Shown here piece after piece: positions 8,574-17,045 of a stretch of DNA of 64,000 nucleotides. Position 1 is the first letter of the stretch, and each line of letters begins with the position of its first letter. Origin of the DNA: 2-02-FULL-55-14 sp964534125 (GTDB lineage: Bacteria; Bacteroidota; Ignavibacteria; UBA10030); the NCBI GenBank assembly GCA_964534125.1, contig CAZHOJ010000006.1:171863-235862 (forward strand), read 5' to 3'. The translations under genes and the position numbers were made by a program. Below the pieces are notes generated by a model, which worked only from the letters and a program-made list of their open reading frames with translations, had not been told where the DNA came from and did not search any database.

Positions 8574-9352
8574 GATGGTACCTCCTTCTTGAAAAGTGAA
8601 CTGGAATAGTGAGTGAATGGACCCGCCGCCTGTCGCGGCCCATCCGGAAGAGCGAACTTCCCGGCGGATACCCGGGGGCCGACCGGGTCCGTTCGGGAGC
8701 CCGCTTTCCCGGCAGGACAGGCAGTGGGTACTCCCTCCTTTTGTTCATTTCGTCTTTGATCTTTCTCCACAGATGCCGCCGGGGACATACGGATATCCGT
8801 CCCGTCGAGCCTTCCCGCATCCGAGGCCCCCGGAGCACCTGCACGGACGAACCGCGCCATCAGAAGACTGTCCTCCTGAAAACTGCGCGCGCCCGTCAGC
8901 GACAAACGGATCACATCATCTTCTCCCACAAACAAGACCATCGGCACCCTCGAGACGCTGAACTGCGACCGCACGGATCCGTCCCGGTCGATGAAGACCG
9001 GAAAACCCGCGCCGACCGAAGCTGCCATCGAGTCGGTCAGTTCCGGAGAGTGGAGCGATATCCCGAACACCGGCACTTCGGGCATGATCTCCGAGAGCAG
9101 GGTAAAGTGCCCGAGTTCTGTCCGGCAATGCGGGCACGTGGGAGAGAAGACCAGAATGATGTGCTTGCTGAAGAAGGGGGATGGCAGATGTGTCGGCGTG
9201 CCGCGGAGGGAGGTCAGAGCGAGTTCAGGCCTGATGGTCCCGCGCAGCGGCCGCTGCATGTCCGACACGACATACGCGCCGATGAGCAATCCGCTGACGA
9301 CAAGGATGACGAGCGCAGGAAGAGCGAAGCGCTCTTTGAAGGTCCCCCTCAT
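8558..9352 (-). CDS. TlpA-like membrane-anchored thioredoxin
   Basis: 264 residues from ATG 9352; a GTG at 9367 is an alternative. Helix at about 9-28 (ALPALVILVVSGLLIGAYVVS) anchors an extracytoplasmic thioredoxin domain with the active site TCPHC (in IILVFSPTCPHCRTELGHF) and the cis-Pro region SRVPMVLFV. The domain ends near residue 170. The final 90 or so residues are low-complexity, G/P/R-rich and unlike any thioredoxin, so either the gene has a frameshift or the open frame simply runs on. The end overlaps the following peptide gene by 16 bases, containing its ribosome site. Likely role: reduction or oxidation of periplasmic thiols, possibly of that peptide. Confidence 0.75.
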   Translation of the reverse strand: MRGTFKERFALPALVILVVSGLLIGAYVVSDMQRPLRGTIRPELALTSLRGTPTHLPSPFFSKHIILVFSPTCPHCRTELGHFTLLSEIMPEVPVFGISLHSPELTDSMAASVGAGFPVFIDRDGSVRSQFSVSRVPMVLFVGEDDVIRLSLTGARSFQEDSLLMARFVRAGAPGASDAGRLDGTDIRMSPAASVEKDQRRNEQKEGVPTACPAGKAGSRTDPVGPRVSAGKFALPDGPRQAAGPFTHYSSSLFKKEVPSCVPG

Positions 9353-9425
9353 TGGACAGGTCCGCACACTTGTGAGACAGACTAAAACCCATCTTCATTG
9401 CGCGCTTGGCGCGGTTGAATTTGCT

Positions 9426-9497
9426 ACAAAGAAAGCATAGGACACATAGCGGGATGAAAACTCACTTATGTGTTCTTTGTGTTCTCTGCGGCAAAGT
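9426..9497. repeat. intergenic imperfect palindrome
   Basis: ACAAAGAAAGCATAGGACACATAG on the left is partly complementary to ACTTATGTGTTCTTTGTG on the right, leaving a short loop. It has the same look as the other intergenic palindromes of this window but a different word. No coding potential is seen. Confidence 0.35.
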
Positions 9498-9900
9498 ACC
9501 TTCTAGATGGTTTCCAGATATCGCGCGGTTGCGCTCTGCGAAGGTAAGGCAGGAGAGAGGAGTTGTCAAGATACTCAGTATAGCCCCCTTTCCAAAACTG
9601 ACGGCTGTCAATTGATATCAACAGCGGCAAATTACAGGAAAGTTGGAGCTGCAGCTTTGGCTGTATGCTGGTGCTGACGGTGCCCTTCGGAGATCAAGCC
9701 GTGAAGCGGCACCGCAGCACAGCGGCTTCGAGGACGTAGGAGATGCAGATCAAGATGGACGATGCCATCACTCGATATACGCCATCCCCGCCTGCAGCAG
9801 GCGGCCTACGACATGCTGGGGTGACGAAGATCGTGATTGGCGGTCAACCATGGCTTCTCAGAGTGCCACCCATCCGCTGACTCAAGGGCTACCACCGCAT
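9498..9900. other. gene-free stretch, no feature recognised
   Basis: About 400 bases between a palindromic repeat and a heptamer array. No open frame here resembles a protein, and the longest frames have atypical composition. A stretch at about 9643-9740 is rich in GCTGCAGC-like words and might be a decayed repeat. Nothing can be assigned. Confidence 0.5.
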
Positions 9901-9937
9901 CTGACTACTGACTACTGACGACTGTCGACTGTCTACT
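9901..9937. repeat. heptanucleotide tandem array downstream of pta
   Basis: Five consecutive heptamers, CTGACTA CTGACTA CTGACGA CTGTCGA CTGTCTA, at 9901-9935. On the minus strand they read CAGTCGA, CAGTCGT, CAGTAGT, CAGTAGT. The array begins 6 bases after the pta stop codon on the strand of that gene. A similar CAGTnGn array sits at the end of typA. Confidence 0.8.
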
Positions 9938-9941
9938 CGCC

Positions 9942-10922
9942 CTACGCCGCTCCCATCACCGCATTGATCGCCACCACCTCCACGATGTCGTTCACACTGC
10001 AGCCGCGGGAGAGGTCGAAGGCGGGCTTACGCAGCCCCTGGACCACAGGACCGATCGCCTCGGCACCGCCCAGACGCTGGGCCATTTTGTAGCCGATGTT
10101 TCCTGCATCGAGATCGGGGAAGATGAGCACATTCGCCTTGCCGGCGACGGCGCTTCCTTTGGCCTTCCGCTCCCCGACCGACAGAACGATGGCTGCGTCA
10201 AGCTGCAGTTCGCCGTCGATGCTCAGGTCGGGGCGCTTCTTCGCGGCGATCTCAGTGGCTTGGCGGACCTTGTCGATGTGCGGATGCTCGGCGCTCCCCT
10301 TTGTGGAGAAGGAAAGCATGGCCACGCGGGGCTGTTCGTCAGTCAGTTTCCGGTGGTTGTCCGCCGTGGCGATGGCGATGTCCGCCAGCTGCTCGGCGGT
10401 AGGATCGGGCACGACGGCGCAATCGGCGAACGAGAAGGTGCGGTCGGGGAAGATCATCAGGAAGAAGGAGGAGACCACGGAAATACCCTCGGCCACTCCG
10501 ATGGCCTGAATGGCAGCCCGCAGAACGTCGCCGGTGGTGGAGAGGGAGCCGGCAACGCTGCCGTCGGCAATCCCCTCGCGGACCATCATGGCGCCGTAGA
10601 ACAGAGGATGCTCGAGCGCCTTTCGGGCGGCCTCTTCGGTGAGGCCTTTGTGCTTCCGGAGTTCGAAGAATTTCTTCGACAGGTCGGCGTACTCAGCCGC
10701 CCTCCGGGGCTCGACGACGGAGATGCCGGAAAGGTCGACCTTCTCAGCAGACGCCTTTGTGCGGATGTCAGCTTCTTTCCCGATGAGAGAAACGCGGGCG
10801 AGCTTGTCGTCAACGATCTTCCGGGCGGCGTGGATGGCGCGCTCGTCCGTGGCATCCGGAAGGATGATATGCTTATTGAGGGAGCGTGCTTTCGTGCGGA
10901 TCTGATCAAGGAGTGTTGGCAT
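9942..10922 (-). CDS. pta: phosphate acetyltransferase
   Basis: 326-residue catalytic-domain-only Pta: acetyl-CoA + Pi to acetyl phosphate + CoA. Family blocks are clear: IILPDATDERAIHAARKI near the N-terminus, GAMMVREGIADGSVAGS (about 120-136), MLSFSTKGSAEHP (about 213-225), ELQLDAAI, and NVLIFPDLDAGNIGYKMAQRLGGAEAIGPVVQGL near the C-terminus. The length fits the short class I enzymes. No ackA gene is adjacent. The ATG at 10922 has no strong Shine-Dalgarno sequence. Confidence 0.95.
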   Translation of the reverse strand: MPTLLDQIRTKARSLNKHIILPDATDERAIHAARKIVDDKLARVSLIGKEADIRTKASAEKVDLSGISVVEPRRAAEYADLSKKFFELRKHKGLTEEAARKALEHPLFYGAMMVREGIADGSVAGSLSTTGDVLRAAIQAIGVAEGISVVSSFFLMIFPDRTFSFADCAVVPDPTAEQLADIAIATADNHRKLTDEQPRVAMLSFSTKGSAEHPHIDKVRQATEIAAKKRPDLSIDGELQLDAAIVLSVGERKAKGSAVAGKANVLIFPDLDAGNIGYKMAQRLGGAEAIGPVVQGLRKPAFDLSRGCSVNDIVEVVAINAVMGAA

Positions 10923-10988
10923 GGGAATGTTCTTTGTAGAGTAGGAGTGAAAATGAAATTGTATAGTTGAGCTGGTGCTGATGTAGGG

Positions 10989-11084
10989 TTACACGAAGGT
11001 ACACGAAGTTTGCACGAAGCCCCACCAAGAAATGACCAAATCCTTCGTGTTCTTTCGTGCCGTCTTTGTGTGTCTTCGTGAACA
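10989..11084. repeat. ACACGAAGG-type intergenic palindrome
   Basis: Left arm: TTACACGAAGGTACACGAAG and GCACGAAG. Right arm: CCTTCGTGTTCTTTCGTG followed by TTTGTGTGTCTTCGTGAAC. The arms are complementary and built from the decamer TACACGAAGG. The same element occurs twice at 58957-59135. It lies between pta and an alcohol dehydrogenase remnant. Confidence 0.65.
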
Positions 11085-11106
11085 GTTCTCAGGCAAGCGC
11101 CTGATC

Positions 11107-11244
11107 TCACCAGACCAGCAGCACCTTCGCCCTCCGCACCTTTCCTCTCTGCAACTTTATGAATGCGCGGTCGGCCTCATCGAGTGAGTATGCCTGGACT
11201 TCCGGCCGGAGGTGCGTCCCAGCCGTCAGGGTCAGGAATCCACT
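11107..11244 (-). pseudogene. C-terminal remnant of a zinc-type alcohol dehydrogenase
   Basis: The last 45 residues of an otherwise meaningless frame, FLTLTAGTHLRPEVQAYSLD and then EADRAFIKLQRGKVRRAKVLLVW, read like the end of medium-chain zinc alcohol dehydrogenases, where a hydrophobic-HV/RPEV segment leads to 'YPLEEANRALxxLxxGxIRGAxVLxx'. Upstream (11245-11433) the frame shows no cofactor-domain similarity. I therefore read this as a decayed or deleted gene whose 3' end survives. A spurious match is possible because the segment is short. Confidence 0.45.
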
Positions 11245-11573
11245 TGCCCCCAGAAATTTCTGCCTCTCTCTGGATGCTCTCTCAAAAAAAGCTCTGCCAC
11301 ATAAAGCGATAATAGCACGCAAGTGATTTCTGCTCAGACTCTGTGCCGTGTGCGCTGACAAGCGTTGGTCGGGCAGGTTCTTTTCGGCCCTCGCGCGCTT
11401 TGCGAGAGATTTCTCTGTGGTCCGATCATTCAACTTGTGTGCCTGGGCGGAACTCTCGCTGGCACGATTTCGTCAAAACGAGACCTGACTTTTTGTCAAG
11501 TTTAACATGAGGGATTCGCCGTAAATCCCCACAATCCCATATCTTACAACATTTTCGGGTTGTGACCTTCACG
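11245..11573. other. gene-free stretch upstream of miaB
   Basis: About 330 bases with no supported gene. CCCTCGCGCGCTTTGCGAGAG near 11391-11411 is a small imperfect palindrome. AT-rich sequence near 11490-11570 presumably holds upstream promoter elements. Confidence 0.4.
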
Positions 11574-11602
11574 TTGGCAGTCTGACAATATTTCACTACT
11601 AT
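11574..11602 (+). promoter_or_regulatory. sigma-70-like promoter of miaB
   Basis: TTGGCA (11574-11579), a 17-base spacer, then TACTAT (11597-11602). Transcription would start close to 11609, i.e. at the miaB ATG (11608), and no Shine-Dalgarno sequence is present, so a leaderless message is predicted. Confidence 0.5.
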
Positions 11603-11607
11603 TCAAC

Positions 11608-12918
11608 ATGTCAAAGAAGGTCTATGTCGAGACATACGGCTGCCAGATGAATCTGGCCGATTCGGAGGTCGTTCTGAGCATCCTGAACGATGCAGGATAC
11701 TCCCGGACGGATCAGGCAAGGCATGCCGATGTCATTTTCGTGAACACGTGCGCCATTCGTGAGAATGCCGAGGCACGGGTCTACGGCCGCCTGGGCGACT
11801 TCAAGCACCTGAAGAAGGAGAATCCGGGTGTGATCGTGGGTGTGCTTGGGTGCATGGCAGAGCGGCTGCGCAAAGACCTGCTCGAAACGGAATCGTACGT
11901 CGACCTCGTGGTCGGTCCGGATGAATATCGAAAGCTGCCAGCTTTGGTAGAGGATGCAGAGGAAGGGCACAAGGGGATCGCAGTGAAGCTTTCCCGCGTG
12001 GAGAACTACGACGACATCGTTCCGCTCCGGACAGAAGGCATCAGCGCCTGGGTATCCGTGATGCGGGGATGCGACAAGTTCTGCACGTTCTGCGTGGTGC
12101 CGTTCACGCGTGGACGCGAACGAAGCCGTACGGTGGAAGGCGTTGTCAACGAAGTGCGTGGCCTGATCGGACAGGGGTTCAAAGAAGTGACGCTCCTGGG
12201 GCAGAATGTGAACTCGTACCGCGACGGGGATGCGGACTTCGCCGACCTTCTGGCTGCCGTTGCCGCACTCGACCCGTCCCTGCGCGTGCGGTTCACCACA
12301 TCGCATCCTCAGGACATGTCCGACAAGCTCATCGAAACGATAGCCTCGCACGACAACATCTGTAATTACATTCATCTTCCGGTACAGTCAGGGTCCGACC
12401 GTATCCTCCGGCTGATGAACAGGACCTACACTGCGGACCACTACCTTCGACTCGTCGAAAAGATCCGCAGGAACATTCCGGACGTGAGCCTCTCGACGGA
12501 CATCATCGCAGGTTTCCCGGGGGAGACCGATGACGAGCACAAGATGACGCTCGACCTGATGAGGACGGTCGGGTATGAGGGTGCCTACACGTTCAAGTAT
12601 TCGCCGCGGGAGAACACGAAGGCGTGGGAAATGGAGGACTCGGTGCCGGAAGAGGAGAAGGTCCGTCGCCTGAACGAGATCATCGAGCTGCAGCGGTCGA
12701 TATCGTATGCAAAGAACCAGCAGGAGGTCGGGAAAGTGACATCGGTGCTCGTGGAAGGTGAGAGCAGAAAATCGACGCTCGACCATTGCGGCCGAACGGA
12801 TACGAACAAGATGGTGGTCTTCCCGCGGAACGGCGAAGCGCGCGGAGACTACATCGACGTACGGATCGAGCGAGCGAACGCGGCGACATTGTTCGGGACG
12901 ATCGTCCCCCACATCTGA
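11608..12918 (+). CDS. miaB: tRNA-2-methylthio-N6-dimethylallyladenosine synthase
   Basis: 436-residue radical-SAM methylthiotransferase that adds the 2-methylthio group to i6A37 of tRNAs. N-terminal UPF0004 domain cysteines are C12 (YGCQMN), C48 (NTCAIRENA) and C82 (GCMAER), binding the auxiliary cluster. The radical SAM CX3CX2C is C155-C159-C162 (MRGCDKFCTFCVVPFTRGRE). The C-terminal TRAM domain includes VLVEGESRKS. The pattern is MiaB rather than RimO or MtaB (IRENAE motif, PFTRGRERSR). It starts a plus-strand gene run; the next gene begins 19 bases after its stop. Confidence 0.97.
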   Translation: MSKKVYVETYGCQMNLADSEVVLSILNDAGYSRTDQARHADVIFVNTCAIRENAEARVYGRLGDFKHLKKENPGVIVGVLGCMAERLRKDLLETESYVDLVVGPDEYRKLPALVEDAEEGHKGIAVKLSRVENYDDIVPLRTEGISAWVSVMRGCDKFCTFCVVPFTRGRERSRTVEGVVNEVRGLIGQGFKEVTLLGQNVNSYRDGDADFADLLAAVAALDPSLRVRFTTSHPQDMSDKLIETIASHDNICNYIHLPVQSGSDRILRLMNRTYTADHYLRLVEKIRRNIPDVSLSTDIIAGFPGETDDEHKMTLDLMRTVGYEGAYTFKYSPRENTKAWEMEDSVPEEEKVRRLNEIIELQRSISYAKNQQEVGKVTSVLVEGESRKSTLDHCGRTDTNKMVVFPRNGEARGDYIDVRIERANAATLFGTIVPHI

Positions 12919-12937
12919 GGATGGAAGGAGTACCTAC

Positions 12938-13672
12938 ATGAGACAGACAACACTGATGCTTCTGATGTGCACGATGACGGGGCTGGTGCCTGCACAGACG
13001 TCGTCCGGTGAGCCGGACATCCAGCGGCGCCTGGAGATGATCGAGCGCGGACAGGGCGGACTGGTCGAAGGCGAACTTCCGCAGCTCATGACGATGTACC
13101 AGAACAATCCGGGCGTCATGTACCTGCAGGGTGTTCTGACCACGGACGGGACAGAGGCGGCTAAGATCTACCAGAGCATCATCGACAATTTTCCCAAGAG
13201 CGAATGGGCCGACGATGCGCTGTTCCGGTTGTATCAGTACTACGCCTCCGTCGGCCTGTACAAGACCGCTGAACAGAAACTCGACCAGCTGAAGCTCGAG
13301 TACCCATTCTCCACCTATGCAACGGAAGAGCCGGAGGCGAAGCCCCTCTCACAGGGGAACGCACCCGTCCAAACAGGCACAGAGCAGCAGCCGGAGAAGC
13401 CCATGGTCGTGCAACCCGAGCAGCCTGTGCAGAAGTTCTCGTCGACCTTTACCCTGCAGGTAGGGGCCTTCTCGACGATGGAGAATGCGGAGACCCTGAA
13501 GCAGCGGTTCGAAAAGGAAGGGTACGCCTCGAACATCTTCACGATCACACGCGACGGAAAGAAGCTGCACAAGGTATGGGTTGGAGAGTTCCAGAACCAG
13601 GAAGACGCAAGGGTCTTTTTGGGCGAAGTGAAGAAGAAGTTTGGATTGGACGCTATAGTGGTTTCCCGGTAG
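12938..13672 (+). CDS. SPOR-domain protein with TPR-like region
   Basis: 244 residues, with a good AAGGAG site 8 bases before the ATG. Residues 1-19 form a signal peptide (LMLLMCTMTGLVPAQ). Residues about 50-125 contain tetratricopeptide-like helices (AAKIYQSIIDNFPKSEWADDALFRL, YYASVGLYKTAEQKLDQL). A proline/glutamine linker follows, then a C-terminal SPOR domain (about 168-244, FTLQVGAFSTMENAETLKQRFEKEG to the end), which binds denuded peptidoglycan glycans at division sites. Periplasmic, cell-envelope role. The longer open frame starting inside miaB is ignored. Confidence 0.85.
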   Translation: MRQTTLMLLMCTMTGLVPAQTSSGEPDIQRRLEMIERGQGGLVEGELPQLMTMYQNNPGVMYLQGVLTTDGTEAAKIYQSIIDNFPKSEWADDALFRLYQYYASVGLYKTAEQKLDQLKLEYPFSTYATEEPEAKPLSQGNAPVQTGTEQQPEKPMVVQPEQPVQKFSSTFTLQVGAFSTMENAETLKQRFEKEGYASNIFTITRDGKKLHKVWVGEFQNQEDARVFLGEVKKKFGLDAIVVSR

Positions 13673-13684
13673 ACCCGGAAGGTT

Positions 13685-13760
13685 TGAAGCAAAGAGCGAA
13701 GAGGGAAAAGAGTACGGCGGGGCGGCACGTTTCGCTTTTTGCTCTTCGCCTTTCGCTGAT
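13685..13760. repeat. intergenic palindrome of GCAAAGAGCGAAGAG type
   Basis: AGCAAAGAGCGAAGAG on the left and CGCTTTTTGCTCTTCGCCTT on the right are complementary across a loop of about 25 bases. It lies between the SPOR gene and the regulator gene, inside what may be one transcription unit. Confidence 0.45.
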
Positions 13761-13784
13761 CGGAACGAGGTCCCCCAGTAAGTT

Positions 13785-14889
<1,105 letters not shown>

Positions 14890-14897
<8 letters not shown>

Positions 14898-15507
14898 GAA
14901 GCCTCCCGCAGAGCCCGCAAAGAGCGCCAAGGGGGATAGTACTGTGAACTCTTTGCACCATCCCATTCCGGTTCTGCGTACGCCGCGCCCTTTGCGCGAG
15001 TCCGTTCGTTATCTCCTCCTTCTGTCGATGCTGATCCTGGGGATTCTGTTCACTGGTGGTTGTTCCTACTCTTTCCGCGGAGGGACGGTGCCCCCGCATT
15101 TGTCGACGGTTGCTATCCCTGTCGTCGATGATGTCAGCGGCTATGGCGATCCCTCGCTGCGCGAACGGTTCACGCAGGAATTGACGCAGGCGTTCATTAC
15201 GGATGCGTCGCTCGAACTGGCCGACCGTAACACCGCCGATGCCGTTCTGGACGGGACCATTGTTGAAGTGCGGGATGCTCCCAGCGTCCTTCAGGGGGGC
15301 GAGCAGGTCGCACAGCGGCGCATCACGGTGCGCATCCGCATGATCTTCAACGACCTGAAGCTCCGCAAGGAGGTCTGGTCCAAGGAGTTCACCAGCTACG
15401 GCGACTATCCCTCCGGCGGCGGGCTGACGCAGCGCCAGGAGGGGATAGACGAGGCGATACGGAAACTGACAGAGGACATCCTGAACGAGACCGTCGCGGG
15501 CTGGTAG
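14890..15507 (+). CDS. lptE: LptE-like LPS-assembly lipoprotein
   Basis: Outer-membrane lipoprotein that would plug the LptD translocon. The lipobox is FTGGC, followed by SYSFRGGTVPPHLSTVAIPV, the usual start of LptE (DUF/LptE superfamily). About 150 mature residues with a typical DA...L.G.I..V and QR..V pattern (ADAVLDGTIVEVRDAP, RRITVRIRMIFNDLK). The 14890 ATG is coupled to the regulator stop. However, the first 40 or so residues are encoded by a palindromic intergenic repeat, so a later start is likely; TTG 14992 would give a normal lipoprotein signal (RESVRYLLLLSMLILGILFTGGC region). The next gene starts 5 bases downstream. Confidence 0.75.
14900..15003. repeat. palindromic repeat overlapping the lptE 5' end
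   Basis: CCGCAGAGCCCGCAAAGAGCGCCAAG on the left (written here as CCGCAGAGCCCGC + AAAGAGCGCCAAG) is partly complementary to CTCTTTGC and CGCCCTTTGCGCGAG on the right. The words resemble the CGCAGAG/CGCAAAG family found elsewhere in this window. Confidence 0.4.
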
Positions 15508-15512
15508 TCCTC

Positions 15513-17045
15513 ATGCTCCATCTTCCCCTTCCGCTGTTCCCTCTCTCTGTCCATCCGCTGGACCTTGTGCTCGACGCCACACTTGTATTGTATGCCCTGA
15601 GTCTGGCCGTGCTCTTCGTTGTTGCTGGGCAGGGATTCATTCTGCTCGCTCTCGACGGTCGGGAAAGGCCACGCGATCTGTCAAACAGAGTACCGTTCCA
15701 ATCGATCCCGATCGTAACGATTCAGCTGCCGGTATTCAACGAACTGCACGTCGTGGAGCGTCTCATCCGGGCAGTCTGTGCCATCGATCATCCGCGCGAC
15801 AAGTTCGAAGTGCAGGTCCTGGACGATTCATCGGACGCGACGGCCGACGTCATCGCCGCCCTGGTGAACGAATATCGCTCTGCCGGAGTGGACATCCGGC
15901 ACATCCGAAGGCATTCGCGGCGAGGCTTTAAGGCAGGAGCGTTGCAGGAGGGACTGCAGGATGCCCGGGGAGAGTTCATTGCCATCTTCGACGCGGATTT
16001 TGTTCCAAGGCCTTCGTTCCTCAGAGAGACGATGCCCCACTTCGCCGACCCTTCGGTCGGCCTTGTGCAGACGAGGTGGGAGCATCTGAACGCGGCGTAT
16101 TCTCCGCTGACGCGTGTGCAGGAATTCGGGTTCGACATGCATTTTGCGGTGGAGCAGCGGGTGCGGAGCGATGCAGGACAGTTCCTTGTGTTCAACGGCA
16201 CGGGGGGCATCTGGCGCAAACGGGCGATCGTCGATGCAGGCGGCTGGCATGATGATACGCTCACCGAGGACCTCGACCTGTCGTACCGGGCGCAGCTTCG
16301 CGGCTGGCGTCTCGTGTTCCTGAACGGGACAACATCCCCCTCGGAACTGCCGGCAGACTTCAATGCATTGCGCGCCCAGCAATACCGGTGGACGAAGGGG
16401 TTTGCAGAGAACACGCGGAAACTTCTTCCGCTGGTGTGGAGATCAACGCTGCCGCCTCACAGGAAAGCGCTCGCAACGCTGCACCTTACCGCTGTCATCG
16501 CTTTTCCGTTCATGGTCATCGTGGCGGTCCTGAACGGTCCGGTCGCGGCAATAACCTCCGCAGGAGAGTATGGCGCATACTACGCCGTGCTGTCCGTGTT
16601 CGCGCTCGGATTTGTGAGCATGCTCCTGGCCCATCTCCGCGCACAGCGAGTGCTGCACCGGGACTGGCTCCGGAGGATGACGTACTTTCCCGCATTCGTA
16701 ACGGGGAGCCTGGGACTCTCGCTCAGCAATGCGGCGGCGGTGATCGATGGATTGACAGGCCGGGCAGGAACCTTCCTGCGGACCCCGAAGTCCGGAATAA
16801 CGAACGGTGCCGAGGCATGGACGGCCGGGCAATACGCACAGCAGAAGGCTACCCGCCTGGTGTTCGGGGAGATTGTACTGGGGCTATATTGCTTCTTTGG
16901 GGCGGTTTCGTCATTATATCGGCTGGAATTTTCCGCAGTACCGTTCCAACTCATGTTTGCGGCGGGCTTCATGCTTGTCGCAGGGCTTTCTTTGAAGCAC
17001 GCACGTGACGTGCGGCGATCTCGAACAACGCACACGCACCGATGA
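15513..17045 (+). CDS. CesA-like processive family 2 glycosyltransferase
   Basis: 510-residue membrane glycosyltransferase. An N-terminal helix at about 22-47 is followed by the GT-A domain (about 65-330) with VLDDSSD (102-108), the DxD motif D160-D162 (IFDADFVPRP), TED 251-253 and QQYRW (289-293). The last two are the D,D,D,QxxRW signature of processive beta-glycan synthases. C-terminal helices lie at about 325-350, 360-380 and 445-490. Similar enzymes make cellulose-like or mannan-type glycans; the sugar cannot be inferred. It sits between lptE and a TPR protein and overlaps the latter by 4 bases, pointing to surface polysaccharide work. Confidence 0.88.
   Translation: MLHLPLPLFPLSVHPLDLVLDATLVLYALSLAVLFVVAGQGFILLALDGRERPRDLSNRVPFQSIPIVTIQLPVFNELHVVERLIRAVCAIDHPRDKFEVQVLDDSSDATADVIAALVNEYRSAGVDIRHIRRHSRRGFKAGALQEGLQDARGEFIAIFDADFVPRPSFLRETMPHFADPSVGLVQTRWEHLNAAYSPLTRVQEFGFDMHFAVEQRVRSDAGQFLVFNGTGGIWRKRAIVDAGGWHDDTLTEDLDLSYRAQLRGWRLVFLNGTTSPSELPADFNALRAQQYRWTKGFAENTRKLLPLVWRSTLPPHRKALATLHLTAVIAFPFMVIVAVLNGPVAAITSAGEYGAYYAVLSVFALGFVSMLLAHLRAQRVLHRDWLRRMTYFPAFVTGSLGLSLSNAAAVIDGLTGRAGTFLRTPKSGITNGAEAWTAGQYAQQKATRLVFGEIVLGLYCFFGAVSSLYRLEFSAVPFQLMFAAGFMLVAGLSLKHARDVRRSRTTHTHR

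Noticed and set aside
8455..8844. 129-residue minus frame across the thioredoxin/peptide junction
   Set aside because: Out of phase with both genes and R/P-rich; considered as a frameshifted thioredoxin C-terminus, but it shows no thioredoxin similarity.
9643..9918. 91-residue plus frame between the thioredoxin gene and pta
   Set aside because: Runs into the heptamer repeat, no ribosome site, no recognisable features.
11245..11433. Upstream part of the frame holding the alcohol dehydrogenase remnant
   Set aside because: No similarity to a dehydrogenase or any other protein; only the last 45 residues are family-like.
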